A stretch of DNA of 64,000 nt, taken from positions 1 through 64,000 of the forward strand of contig DASVDG010000037.1 in assembly GCA_036381255.1 (NCBI GenBank), given 5' to 3'. The notes beneath the pieces were generated by a model. It saw only the letters and a list, made by a program, of their open reading frames with translations. It had not been told where the DNA came from and made no database searches. Positions 33,375 through 42,133 of this stretch are shown here, in pieces. A program made the translations under genes and the position numbers. Position 1 is the stretch's first letter; each line of letters starts with the position of its first letter. The stretch comes from CALBZE01 sp036381255. Lineage in GTDB: Bacteria > Gemmatimonadota > Gemmatimonadetes > Longimicrobiales > RSA9.

Positions 33375-34226
33375 TCACAGGCGGAACGTCTGGAGCAGCC
33401 GCTTCTCCGTCTCGCCCTCGATCTTCGCCTCGAGCTCGATGTACGGCTCGAGTCCGCTGCCGGCCAGCTTCTCGCGGAAGAGCTGGTCCAGCTGGAACAG
33501 CCCGGCCGAATTGGACATCTCGATCGAGAGGCGGACCGCCTTCGTCTCGCCCGGCTCGATGCGGACCGCTTCGATCGCCTGGGCCGAGATCGAGTGGATG
33601 CTCGCCGACCCCGCCTCGAACGGGATGCGGGACCGGCCCTTCGCCATGTCCAGCGCGTCGGCGACGCGCACGATCCCGGCCTCGAGCGTCACCGGCCTGC
33701 CGCCGGAACGATGCGCGATGATCGCGTGCAGGATCTCGGAGCGCAGGATCGTCGCGGTCGGCACGTCGTACAGCTCGGCCAGGATCTCCCGCAGCTTTTC
33801 CTGCGCCACGAAGAGCGAGTACGCTTCGTGGTCCGAGCGGTGGATCGACATGCCGACATCGTGCAGCAGCGCCGCGAGCGCGACCACGACCTCCGCGTCC
33901 TGCGCCTCGACGCCGTAGTTCCGCACGACCGACGGCTCGATCCCCTGGTCCGCCAGCAGGCGGAGCAGCCGGACCGCGATGTTCATCACGATCTTCACGT
34001 GCACCGGACCGTGGTCCGTCATCCCCAGCCGCTCCATCGCGTTGACGTTGGCGGCCGTCCACAGCGCGTACAGCTCGTCGTCCCGGTTGACCCGGTCGAT
34101 GACCTTGTGGAGTCTGGGGCTGTGCCGGTGCGGCACCGTCATCGGCACGCGGTGCCGAAGCCGTTCCCCCACGGTCCGCCCGTGTTCCGGCGGTCCCGAT
34201 GGCACTTCGATGTCCATCTCCATCAC
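33375..34226 (-). CDS. HD-domain phosphohydrolase
   Basis: A 283-residue protein with an HD metal-dependent hydrolase domain: DHGPVHVKIVMNIAVRLLRLL, LLHDVGMSIHRSDHE and IIAHRSGGRPVTLEAGIVRVADALDM give the H...HD...D ligands. A C-terminal alpha-beta region (about 200-283) follows. The family hydrolyses phosphoester or nucleotide substrates, not defined here. Divergent from yebC. GTG/ATG choices: ATG 34226 (MMEMDIE) assumed. Confidence 0.82.
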   Translation of the reverse strand: MMEMDIEVPSGPPEHGRTVGERLRHRVPMTVPHRHSPRLHKVIDRVNRDDELYALWTAANVNAMERLGMTDHGPVHVKIVMNIAVRLLRLLADQGIEPSVVRNYGVEAQDAEVVVALAALLHDVGMSIHRSDHEAYSLFVAQEKLREILAELYDVPTATILRSEILHAIIAHRSGGRPVTLEAGIVRVADALDMAKGRSRIPFEAGSASIHSISAQAIEAVRIEPGETKAVRLSIEMSNSAGLFQLDQLFREKLAGSGLEPYIELEAKIEGETEKRLLQTFRL

Positions 34227-34294
34227 CCTCCCGGCTCCTCGAACGTCGTCCCGACGGACGGCGCTGCGGGAAAGATACCACGAGCCGCGCCACG

Positions 34295-34323
34295 TTGCCT
34301 GCCCAGCGGCGCGACATTATATT
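34295..34323 (+). promoter_or_regulatory. promoter of yebC-ruvC-ruvA
   Basis: TTGCCT and TATATT, 17 bases apart, about 75 bases before yebC; the best sigma-70 match in the window. Confidence 0.6.
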
Positions 34324-34398
34324 CCCCGCGCTCGCGGAAAGCGCTGCAAAGCGTTGTCAGATACAAACATCACCGTTCATTCAGCGGAGGTGGCGCCC

Positions 34399-35151
34399 GT
34401 GGCGGGTCACAGCAAATGGGCGCAGATCAAGCGGAAGAAGGCGGCCAACGACGCCAAGCGCGGCAAGATGTTCACCCGGCTCATCCGGGAGATCACGGTC
34501 GCGGCGCGAGAGGGCGGCGGCGACGCGAACTTCAACCCGCGCCTGCGGTTGGCGATCGAGACGGCCAAGGCCGCGAACATGCCCCAGGACAACATCGACC
34601 GGGCCGTGAAGCGGGGCACGGGCGAGCTGGAGGGCGTGGACTACGAGGAGATCGCCTACGAGGGGTATGCGCCGGGCGGCGTGGCGCTGTACATCGAGAC
34701 GCTGACCGACAACGCGAACCGGACGGTCGCCGAGGTCCGGCACGCGCTGGGCAAGCACGGCGGCAGCCTGGGCACGAGCGGCTCGGTCGCGTGGCAGTTC
34801 AACCGGAAGGGCCAGATCTACGTCGATGCGGCGCGGTACGACGAGGAGTCGCTCATGCTGGCGGCGCTCGAGGCCGGCGCCGAGGACATGCAGCGCGAGG
34901 GCGAGTCCTTCGTCATCACGACGGACGTCGCCTCGTTCCACGCGGTGCAGGGCGCGCTCCAGGCGCAGGGCATCGCCTTCGAGGAGGCCGAGCTCGCCAT
35001 GGTGCCGCAGGCGACGGTCGCGGTCGAGGGCGACGAGGCGAAGCGGCTGCTCAAGCTGCTCGACGTGCTCGACGACCTGGACGACGTGCAGAAGGTCTAC
35101 ACGAACGCCGACATCGACGACGCGGCGCTCGCCGAGGCGGCGCGCGGATGA
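34399..35151 (+). CDS. yebC: YebC/PmpR family protein
   Basis: A 250-residue protein starting AGHSKWAQIKRKKAANDAKRGKMF, the invariant family N-terminus, with GGDANFNPRLRLAIETAKAANMP and the C-terminal VYTNADID. Members act as transcriptional regulators (PmpR) and recent work links the family to translation of proline-rich stretches. GTG 34399 follows GGAGGTG. Its stop overlaps the ruvC start (ATGA), the classic yebC-ruvCA arrangement. Confidence 0.96.
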   Translation: MAGHSKWAQIKRKKAANDAKRGKMFTRLIREITVAAREGGGDANFNPRLRLAIETAKAANMPQDNIDRAVKRGTGELEGVDYEEIAYEGYAPGGVALYIETLTDNANRTVAEVRHALGKHGGSLGTSGSVAWQFNRKGQIYVDAARYDEESLMLAALEAGAEDMQREGESFVITTDVASFHAVQGALQAQGIAFEEAELAMVPQATVAVEGDEAKRLLKLLDVLDDLDDVQKVYTNADIDDAALAEAARG

Positions 35152-35687
35152 TCGTCCTCGGCGTCGACCCGGGGACCGCCACGACGGGCTACGGCGTCGT
35201 CGCCAAGGGGGGCGACGGCGCCGTTTCGCTGCTGGAGTGCGGCGTGGTCCGCACGGACGCCGGCGCGGCGCTGCCGCAGCGGCTGCGCGAGATCTACGAC
35301 GGCGTCGTCGACGTCATCGGCCGGCACGCGCCGGAGATCGTCGCGGTCGAGGGGATCTTCTACGGCAAGAACGTCAAGACGACGGTCGTCCTCGGACACG
35401 CGCGCGGCGCGATCCTGCTCGCGGCCACGCTGCGCGACCTGCCGGTCGCCGAGTATTCGCCCGCCGAGGTCAAGAACGCCATCGTCGGGACCGGCCGCGC
35501 GACGAAGGAGCAGGTCCAGTACATGGTCCAGCGGCTGCTTCGCCTGAAGTCGCCGCCGCGTCCGGCGGACGCGGCCGATGGCGTGGCGGTCGCGCTCACG
35601 CACTGCTACGCGGGCGCGCTCCCGCAGCTCCGGGAGCCGCTGCGGTTCAGCGCCGCGATGTTGGGAAGGAGGCGCCCCCTCGCATGA
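35148..35687 (+). CDS. ruvC: Holliday junction endonuclease RuvC
   Basis: A 179-residue resolvase. The four catalytic acids are visible: D7 (GVDPGTATTGYG), E68 (VEGIFYGKN), D141 and D144 (PADAADGVAVALTH). It cuts the junctions that RuvAB migrates. Start and stop overlap yebC and ruvA by four bases each. Confidence 0.97.
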   Translation: MIVLGVDPGTATTGYGVVAKGGDGAVSLLECGVVRTDAGAALPQRLREIYDGVVDVIGRHAPEIVAVEGIFYGKNVKTTVVLGHARGAILLAATLRDLPVAEYSPAEVKNAIVGTGRATKEQVQYMVQRLLRLKSPPRPADAADGVAVALTHCYAGALPQLREPLRFSAAMLGRRRPLA

Positions 35688-36271
35688 TCAGCCGCATCCA
35701 GGGGATCCTGCTCCACCGCTCGATGGACCGGGTCGAAGTGATGACGCCGGGCGGCGTCGCCTACGAGATGGAGGTGCCGCTCTCGGTGTACGAGCGGCTC
35801 CCGAAGGAGGGGGCGGAGGTCGAGCTCCGCACGATCTACGTGGTGCGCGAGGACGGCGCCGCGCTGTACGGCTTTCTCGATGAACGCGAGCGCGAAGTCT
35901 TCGCCCGGCTGTTGACGGCTTCGGGCGTCGGCCCGCGCCTCGCGCTCAGCATGCTCTCGACGCTCGCGCCGGACCGCCTCGTGCGGGCGATCGCCGAGAA
36001 GGACATCGCCGCGCTCCGGCAGGTGCCCGGGCTCGGCGCGAAGAAGGCGGAGCGCATCGCGCTGGAGCTCGCCGACAAGCTCGACGACCTGGCGCTCTCC
36101 GTCGCCGGGCCGCGGCCGGAAGGTCGGGCCGCCGAAGAAGCCGTCGGCGCGCTCGTCGCACTCGGCTACTCGCCCGCCCAGGCCACGGCCGCGGTGCGGC
36201 GGGCGCTGGACGAGCGGCCGGGTCTCCAGGGCACGGACCTGATCAAGGCCGCGCTCGCTCAGGTGGGGTAG
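35684..36271 (+). CDS. ruvA: Holliday junction branch-migration protein RuvA
   Basis: A 195-residue RuvA: N-terminal OB fold (ISRIQGILLHR), the acidic pin region, two helix-hairpin-helix motifs (ASGVGPRLALSML, VPGLGAKKAERIALEL) and the C-terminal domain III (AVGALVALGYSPAQATAAV) that contacts RuvB. ATG 35684 overlaps the ruvC stop. The motor gene ruvB is separated from it by about 4.8 kb. Its end overlaps the convergent membrane-protein gene by 29 bases. Confidence 0.97.
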   Translation: MISRIQGILLHRSMDRVEVMTPGGVAYEMEVPLSVYERLPKEGAEVELRTIYVVREDGAALYGFLDEREREVFARLLTASGVGPRLALSMLSTLAPDRLVRAIAEKDIAALRQVPGLGAKKAERIALELADKLDDLALSVAGPRPEGRAAEEAVGALVALGYSPAQATAAVRRALDERPGLQGTDLIKAALAQVG

Positions 36272-36872
36272 CGCGCGACGCGCCCCGGGGGTGCATGTAG
36301 TCGAAGCGGATGAAGAGCCTGGGGTCGAAGTCCGAGAAGCGCTCTTCGTAGTACAGCTCGAGCGTCAGCATCGGATCGGACGCGGCGGTGCCGCGGAAAC
36401 GCAGTCCCAGCCCCGCCGAGGCGGCGGGCACCAGCGCCGTTCCCTCCTGCGCGGGCGTCAGGTTCCAGCCGGCGTACGCCGCGCCGCCGAGCAGGGCGTA
36501 CAGCTCGAGCGGCTGGCCGCTGCGCAGCTCCAGCCTGTCGCCGGTCAGCACCCGTTCCAGCCCGAGCTGGGCGCCCGCCATGGCCCCCGTGTCGGAGAGG
36601 CCGTAGAAGGAGACGCCGGTTCCGAGCCCGGCGCGGAGCGTCCAGCCGCCGCCCGCTCCGAGCGGCCACGCCTGGCCGCCGAACAACATCAGGTCGTAAT
36701 CGTTGTTGTTGGCGTAGTACAGCCCACCGAGCGTCCAGTAGGAGCCGGCGAAGCCCGTGGAGTCGACGGCCGTCGCATCGGTCGCCGCCGTGGAGTCCGT
36801 CACCTGCGCATCCGCCGGAGATTCGGCGGCAAGGAGCGCCAGGGCGAGGAGAGTGCTGGTGAGTCGGCGCAT
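36243..36872 (-). CDS. outer-membrane beta-barrel-like protein
   Basis: A 209-residue exported protein with signal peptide (STLLALALLAAESPADAQ) and alternating strands with aromatic ends (GSYWTLGGLYYANNNDYDLMLFGGQAWP, ELYYEERFSDFDPRLFIRFDYMHP), typical of small outer-membrane barrels. No family assigned. ATG 36872 follows GGGAGCG. It is last in the leftward lipoprotein operon. The 3' end overlaps ruvA. Confidence 0.7.
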   Translation of the reverse strand: MRRLTSTLLALALLAAESPADAQVTDSTAATDATAVDSTGFAGSYWTLGGLYYANNNDYDLMLFGGQAWPLGAGGGWTLRAGLGTGVSFYGLSDTGAMAGAQLGLERVLTGDRLELRSGQPLELYALLGGAAYAGWNLTPAQEGTALVPAASAGLGLRFRGTAASDPMLTLELYYEERFSDFDPRLFIRFDYMHPRGASRATPPERARP

Positions 36873-36976
36873 GTTCGCTCCCGGTGGTGGTGTCGAGATC
36901 CGGACTCGGCTCCCGGCCGGTAAGGTCGCGGTCGCCGCGGAGGCTTGCAAGATCGGGTCCCTTCGAGTGGCCGGGA

Positions 36977-38473
36977 TCACCGCCAGACGCGGACCGGCAC
37001 GACCTCGATCCGCCCGGGCCGGACGTCGACCCGGCCCACTTCGATCCGGCGATGCACACCGCCCGCGCCGTCGGGGATCTCGACGGCGATCCGGTGCGTG
37101 CCGGCAGGGAGGCGCAGTCGCGCGATCCCGATCCGGCCCGGCAGGAGCTGCCAGGACCGCGTGTCGGCCTGCTCGAGGAGCGCGGTCCCCAGGTTCGTGA
37201 GCATGCCGAGCACCCGGCCGATCCATTCGTCGTCGTCGCCGCCGATGCTTTCGACCCCCTTCGTCAGCGCCAACTTCGAGATGGCGCGGGCGACGGTGCG
37301 CGCGAGCAGGAGCGTGCGCTCGTCGTCGAAGTCGCGCACCACCGCGGTCGAGACGTCGGCGTGGAACTGCACGGGCTCGACGATGTCGCCGCCCACGACG
37401 CGGAGCCCGGTGACGGGCTCGCGGTCCAGCCGGTAGGCCGGCCAGGCGATCCGGAGCAGGTACGGATTCCCGTCCTCCGGACAGTCGCGCGTGTCGTCGT
37501 CGTCCTTGTCGTCCGACGCCTCCGTGCACGACGCCTTGTATCGGACGTCGGACGGAAGGTCGAGGTGGAGCGTGGGCGGGCGGTGGGCGTACCACGGGTG
37601 CGCGCGTCGCAGGCTCAGCGCGGCGACGATGCGCGTCGCGACCTCCAACGAGGCCGCCGCGCGCTCGTCGCCGCTGGTCCCGGTCAGCCACGCGACCTCC
37701 GCGGGGAGCAGCGGCGCGACGATCGACTGCTCCACGCGATGCGCGACGAAGCCCTGCTCGACGACGACGACGACTTCGCCCACGGAATCGGGCAGCGCGC
37801 GCTCCGTCGGGAGCGTGTCGCCGCGGGACGCCAGCATCAGCGCGTTGCGGTACGCGACATCTGCGTCGTTCCGCTCGCCCGCGGCCTCGAAGACGACCCC
37901 CGTGAAGTAGCGCAGGAACGCGATCATCGGCGTGGTGCGCTCGTCGCGCTCGCGCTCCGCTTCGCGCTCGAGCAGGAAGCCGAGCCGGCGGGCCTCGACG
38001 GCGGCGCCGGCCCGATCGCCCTGCCGCAGCCGGTTCATCGCGCCGTAGTAATGGATCAGGAGCCGTTCCGTCCACCCCGGCTCGTACGGCAGCACGTTGT
38101 CGCTCGTGACCAGCGAGAGCGCCGCGCGAGAGATCCGCTTGGTGTAGCGGTCCTCGGCCAGCTCGGCCGCGCGCTGGAGCGCGGCGTTGCTGGAATCGTA
38201 GGCGCCCGCGTAGTGGCCGAGGATCCCGGCGTAGAGCGCACGGAGCAGCTCGTCTTCCGGCGCGGCATCGTCGCGGCCCGCGACGTGGGACAGCGCCGAG
38301 TCGGGGTGGCCGAACGCCAGGAGCCGCCGCAGGTCGTTCTCCCGGCGGAGCAGTCCGTTCGGGGCGACGTCGTAGTGCGAGAACAGCCGGGCGCACCCCG
38401 TACCCGCCAGCACCGCGAGGCCGGCGAGCGCGAGGAGGCGACGACCGGTGCCGCGCGTCGGCCGGCCGCGCAT
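36977..38473 (-). CDS. COG3014-type lipoprotein
   Basis: A 498-residue lipoprotein (lipobox GTGC, residue 27) with a helical repeat region (about 60-220; ADVAYRNAL-type TPR-like) and a C-terminal beta domain (LPGRIGIARLRLPAGTHRIAVEI). It matches the COG3014 pattern (SHYDVAPNGLLRREN...) of lipoproteins commonly found with LpoB genes. A charged insertion SDDKDDDDTRD contains Cys residues on both sides. It lies three bases after the preceding TPR lipoprotein gene. Confidence 0.8.
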   Translation of the reverse strand: MRGRPTRGTGRRLLALAGLAVLAGTGCARLFSHYDVAPNGLLRRENDLRRLLAFGHPDSALSHVAGRDDAAPEDELLRALYAGILGHYAGAYDSSNAALQRAAELAEDRYTKRISRAALSLVTSDNVLPYEPGWTERLLIHYYGAMNRLRQGDRAGAAVEARRLGFLLEREAERERDERTTPMIAFLRYFTGVVFEAAGERNDADVAYRNALMLASRGDTLPTERALPDSVGEVVVVVEQGFVAHRVEQSIVAPLLPAEVAWLTGTSGDERAAASLEVATRIVAALSLRRAHPWYAHRPPTLHLDLPSDVRYKASCTEASDDKDDDDTRDCPEDGNPYLLRIAWPAYRLDREPVTGLRVVGGDIVEPVQFHADVSTAVVRDFDDERTLLLARTVARAISKLALTKGVESIGGDDDEWIGRVLGMLTNLGTALLEQADTRSWQLLPGRIGIARLRLPAGTHRIAVEIPDGAGGVHRRIEVGRVDVRPGRIEVVPVRVWR

Positions 38474-38476
38474 GCG

Positions 38477-39277
38477 TCAGCGACCGCGGTTCTCCAGGAT
38501 GATGACCCGCTCGCGAGCGTGCGCGATCGCGTCGGCGAGCTTCGCGTACGCATCGCCGACCGCCTCGATCTTCTCCAGCTCCAGGCGGTGCAGGAAGAGC
38601 CGGTAGCGGATCAGCGCCTCGATCGGCCGGAGCTGCTTGTCCAGGACCGTGGCGATGCGGTAGTCGAGCATCGGGTCGGCCCGCAGCACGCTCGCCCGGT
38701 CGTAACGGTCGAGCGCGCCGGCCAGGTCGCCGCGCGCGGCCAGGTCGTCGCCTTCGCGGATCAGCATCTCCGCCAGCGCCGCGGCGCGGCCGTCCGTGGT
38801 CGCGTCGCCGGGCTCGTCGACGATGCGCACGCCCTGCGCTTCGTGGTAGCTGTACGTCGAGACGCGGCCGTCCCGCAGCTGCACCATCGCGATCTCCCCC
38901 ACGCCGTCGCGCGGCGCGTTGGAAAGGGCGGCCGGCACCATGACCGTGGCGTCGCCGGCCCGCCGCACGGACCACGCCGCCGGGGTCGTTCGGGTCGCCG
39001 CCATGACCTGCGTCTCGTTCATGCCGAGCGCCAGCTCGCCGCGCGTGATCGCGCGGCAGACCTCGGGCTCGCAGCTCGCCAGCGCCTCCGCGGCGAGGGC
39101 ATCGCGTGCTTCGCGCCGCTCCGCCTGCTCGACGGCCGCCTGGTCGCGAACCGCGGAGACCGTGGCTTCCGAGCCCGGCACCCGGTCGCCGTTTTCGAGG
39201 ATCGGCTCCTCGTTCACCCGCTTGGGCGTACACGCGGCCAGCGCCGCGATCGCAATCACCGACATCCGACGAATCAT
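38477..39277 (-). CDS. hypothetical TPR-like lipoprotein
   Basis: A 266-residue lipoprotein: signal SVIAIAALAAC, then an Ala/Glu-rich helical stretch, a central domain (CRAITRGELALGMNETQVMAATRTTPAAW) resembling the SmpA/OmlA-type fold, and a C-terminal tetratricopeptide-like pair (GDDLAARGDLAGALDRYDRASVL). ATG 39277 is supported by GGAGG four bases before it; the extra 17 codons upstream are not needed. Between the LpoB-like and COG3014 genes, so probably part of the same envelope complex. Confidence 0.75.
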   Translation of the reverse strand: MIRRMSVIAIAALAACTPKRVNEEPILENGDRVPGSEATVSAVRDQAAVEQAERREARDALAAEALASCEPEVCRAITRGELALGMNETQVMAATRTTPAAWSVRRAGDATVMVPAALSNAPRDGVGEIAMVQLRDGRVSTYSYHEAQGVRIVDEPGDATTDGRAAALAEMLIREGDDLAARGDLAGALDRYDRASVLRADPMLDYRIATVLDKQLRPIEALIRYRLFLHRLELEKIEAVGDAYAKLADAIAHARERVIILENRGR

Positions 39278-39324
39278 GCGGCCTCCAGGAGAAGGGGGCG
39301 GGTTCAGGGATGGATCGGGCGCGC

Positions 39325-39954
39325 TCACCAGCCGAAGCGGCTCCGCTCGATGTACTTCTTGATCTTGTGCTGTCCGACCCAGACCTTCTCGTTCGTTTCA
39401 AGGTCCACGAGCGTCGCGTCGACCTGGTAGTAGATCACGGTCTCGCGCCCCTCCTGGTCCTCGATCGCCTGGAGCTCGCCTTGCAACATGTACTTCGCCC
39501 CGAGTTCCTGGCCGAGCCGGGCGCGGGTGTCGGCCCGTGCGTGCTCCTGCTGGTCCTCGCGCTCGGCGCGCACGTCCTGGCGCTCGTCCGCACTCGCCAC
39601 CACGCGCACGAGCCCGGAGTTGACGAACGCCCGCTCCAGGTCGCGGATGAACGTGGCGACCGGGATGTGCTCCAGCGTCCGGTTGCGGAATTCGCCCACG
39701 ATCACGGCCGGACGCGTGCCGCCGTGCAGCTCGGCGTACACGCGCGCCCACGGCGCCGACAGGCTCTGATCGATCAGCTCGTTCGCGACGAGCCGCGAGT
39801 CGGTGTCGTTCCAGCGGCCCGACAGATCCGTCACCGCCGTGGGGTCGATGCGGGAAACGCGCTTGCCACCGCACGCCAGCGGCGCCGCGGCCACCGCCGC
39901 AAGCAGCGCAACATTCAGGAGTCTGTACGGCTTGGATCCGGAAACGCGAGACAT
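39325..39954 (-). CDS. lpoB: LpoB-type penicillin-binding-protein activator lipoprotein
   Basis: A 209-residue lipoprotein (lipobox PLAC) of the LpoB/COG3417 family: VTDLSGRWNDTDSRLVANELIDQ near the N-terminus, VIVGEFRNRTLEHIPVATFIRDLERAF, GAKYMLQGELQAIED and the C-terminal KVWVGQHKIKKYIERSRFGW. In E. coli LpoB reaches through the cell wall to activate PBP1B; here the partner is unknown. ATG 39954 follows GGAGG. First gene of a four-gene envelope operon. Confidence 0.88.
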   Translation of the reverse strand: MSRVSGSKPYRLLNVALLAAVAAAPLACGGKRVSRIDPTAVTDLSGRWNDTDSRLVANELIDQSLSAPWARVYAELHGGTRPAVIVGEFRNRTLEHIPVATFIRDLERAFVNSGLVRVVASADERQDVRAEREDQQEHARADTRARLGQELGAKYMLQGELQAIEDQEGRETVIYYQVDATLVDLETNEKVWVGQHKIKKYIERSRFGW

Positions 39955-40181
39955 TTCGCCTCCAGTGGGTGGGGTCCGTGGGCGATGCTACACGGACCGG
40001 CACGGGATTGTTCGTCCGCAGGGCCGCAACGACGCCCCGCAGTACCAAGGACGAACGACCCGCCGCCGATGTGACGCCGGCGCCCGGATGCTCGTCTTCG
40101 TGCGGCCGGCCGGGCGTGGCACGAACGATGCCTCAGGTTGGCGGGCAATCAGACCGAAAACAACCATGGAGTGAAACGGCA

Positions 40182-40553
40182 ATGCGGCCAGACCGTTGCT
40201 TGTTTTGCGGCTCGAAGGACACGGATTCGCCTTACGCACGCCCCGCCGAGATCGGGGTCCTGTCTCGCATCTTCCCGCGCCTGTGCCGACGCTTCTGCCG
40301 GGCGTGCGGGCGCCATTTCTGGGCGATTCGCCCGGAAAGAGCTGCGCGATCCGAGCATTCTTTTCGCGGAACCGCGCGCCGTCGCCCCGACGCCGGCGTG
40401 GACGTCGGCGCCTGGCACCGCGCCGCCGCTCCCACGGCTTCGCCGGTTCCGGCCTCCGCTTCCGCCGGTCCCGACGCACCCCTTGCCATGCGGCCGTCGG
40501 GCCGTTCTCTTTCCGGGCACATCGAACAAGAGACCGGAAGCGCGGTCGCGTGA
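40182..40553 (+). CDS. small zinc-ribbon protein, first of two paralogues
   Basis: A 123-residue protein whose first 50 residues carry two C-x2-C pairs (CLFC near 6-9 and CRAC near 40-43) around the segment IGVLSRIFPRLCRRFC, then GRHFWAI. It is about 60 % identical by eye to the next gene over these 50 residues. A low-complexity Pro/Ala/Arg tail of 70 residues follows and is absent from the paralogue, so the true protein may end earlier or the tail may be a reading through of noncoding sequence. Function unknown; probably structural zinc or nucleic-acid binding. Confidence 0.55.
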   Translation: MRPDRCLFCGSKDTDSPYARPAEIGVLSRIFPRLCRRFCRACGRHFWAIRPERAARSEHSFRGTARRRPDAGVDVGAWHRAAAPTASPVPASASAGPDAPLAMRPSGRSLSGHIEQETGSAVA

Positions 40554-40636
40554 CCCGGGCCGGATCGACTCCGCGACGCACGGAGCTCGAGAAGGCGCCG
40601 GGTCGCGGGAGTCGCCTATGCCACTGTGTTCGATAA

Positions 40637-40816
40637 ATGAAGCCTTCTCGCTGCCCATACTGCCGATCGTTCGACACGGACCGTCCGTACCGGCGGCCGT
40701 CGACCATCGCCGTTCTCTCGAAGATCTTCCCCCGCCTTCGGCGGCGCGTCTGCCGTAACTGCGGGCGCCACTACTGGGCTCTCCACCCGAAGACCGGCGA
40801 CGCGCGCGCCACGTGA
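40637..40816 (+). CDS. small zinc-ribbon protein, second paralogue
   Basis: A 59-residue protein: MKPSRCPYC, then RPSTIAVLSKIFPRLRRRVC-RNC-GRHYWALHP. Two C-x2-C pairs (6/9 and 39/42) form a complete zinc ribbon of the PF13240/rubredoxin-like type. Short basic C-terminus. It is repeated in tandem with the gene at 40182, in the same direction. No ribosome site stronger than GATAA-rich sequence is visible, so expression is uncertain; the conserved cysteines argue that it is real. Confidence 0.65.
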   Translation: MKPSRCPYCRSFDTDRPYRRPSTIAVLSKIFPRLRRRVCRNCGRHYWALHPKTGDARAT

Positions 40817-41088
40817 CGCGCGCGTCGGCCTCGGGTCGCCGCGGGACACCCCTCCCTCCGGCGCCGCCCGCGCCGCCCCGGCCGCGCCAACTGGCCCGCC
40901 CGCCCCGCCCTCGTTACCTTCGTAGTCGGCGTTCGCGCACGCGTCGTGAGGCGTCGTGGCTTCGGGAAATTTTCGGGACCGCCGGGGTAGCAACTCGCAT
41001 CTGGAGGGCGGACGCCGAGCGGAGCCGCGACGCGCGAGGCGGGGACGGCGGCGTCGGCCGGGATGGGAACCCACATCGCGGGCAGCAG

Positions 41089-42132
41089 ATGCGATCCGAG
41101 ATCACGACCCCCGAGGTACTGACCGAAGAGAGCGCGGTCGAGCTCTCCCTGAGGCCCCAGCGGCTGGCCGAATTCGTGGGACAGCCGAAGGTGAAGGAGA
41201 GTCTGAAGATCGCGATCGACGCTGCGCTGGCGCGGCGCGAGCCGCTGGACCACACGCTGTTCCACGGCCCGCCGGGGCTGGGGAAGACGACGCTCGCGAT
41301 GCTGATGGCGCGGGAGCTGGGCGTGAACATCAAGACCACGTCGGGCCCGGTGCTGGAGAAGCCGGGCGACCTGGTCGGCATCCTGACCAACCTGCGCGAA
41401 GGCGACATCCTCTTCATCGACGAGATCCATCGCCTGCGGCCGATCATCGAGGAGTTCCTCTACCCGGCGATGGAGGACTACAAGATCGACATCCGGCTCT
41501 CGGAGGGGCCGAAGGCGCAGACGGTGACGGTGCCGGTCGAGCGGTTCACGCTGGTCGGTGCGACGACGCGGTTCGGGCTGCTGACGCCGCCGATGCGGGC
41601 GCGGTTCGGGATCATCCAGCGGTTGAACTACTACGACACGAGCGAGCTGTCCTTCATCATCGAGCGCAGCGCGGAGATCCTTCAGGTGGAGTGTGCCGGC
41701 GAGGGCGCGCGGGAGATCGCGCGCCGGTCGCGGGGCACGCCGAGAGTGGCGAACCGGCTGCTCCGTCGAGTCCGGGATTACGCGCAGGTCCGGGCGGATG
41801 GCGTCATCACGAAGGCGGTCGCGGACGAGGCCTTGCAGATGCTGGACGTGGACGAGTACGGCCTCGATGAGATGGACGGCCGGGTGATCAAGGCGTTGAT
41901 CGAGCACTTCGACGGCGGGCCGGTCGGGCTGAACACGCTCGCCGTGGCGGTGGGCGAGGATGCCGGGACGCTCGAGGAGGTGTACGAGCCGTTCCTGATA
42001 CAGAACGGGTTCCTGATGCGCACGCCGCGGGGTCGCGTGGCGACGAACCGCGCGTTCGAGCGTTTCGGCTACGCGCTGCCGGCGGATCGCCGGAAGGGAC
42101 CGGAGTCGCAGCAGAGTTTGTTCGAGGGGTGA
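41089..42132 (+). CDS. ruvB: Holliday junction branch-migration motor RuvB
   Basis: A 347-residue AAA+ ATPase driving branch migration with RuvA. Walker A HGPPGLGKTT, Walker B FIDEIHR, sensor GATTRFG, arginine finger region (MRARFGI), and the C-terminal winged helix (GLNTLAVAVGEDAGTLEEVYEPFLIQNGFLMRTPRGR) are intact. ATG 41089 (MRSEITTPE) gives the standard length; upstream coding is nonsense. Confidence 0.97.
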   Translation: MRSEITTPEVLTEESAVELSLRPQRLAEFVGQPKVKESLKIAIDAALARREPLDHTLFHGPPGLGKTTLAMLMARELGVNIKTTSGPVLEKPGDLVGILTNLREGDILFIDEIHRLRPIIEEFLYPAMEDYKIDIRLSEGPKAQTVTVPVERFTLVGATTRFGLLTPPMRARFGIIQRLNYYDTSELSFIIERSAEILQVECAGEGAREIARRSRGTPRVANRLLRRVRDYAQVRADGVITKAVADEALQMLDVDEYGLDEMDGRVIKALIEHFDGGPVGLNTLAVAVGEDAGTLEEVYEPFLIQNGFLMRTPRGRVATNRAFERFGYALPADRRKGPESQQSLFEG

Positions 42133-42133
42133 A

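Noticed and set aside
33165..35687. Single frame apparently fusing upstream sequence with ruvC
   Set aside because: RuvC motifs begin at 35148 with an ATGA overlap; upstream is another frame of yebC and noncoding sequence.
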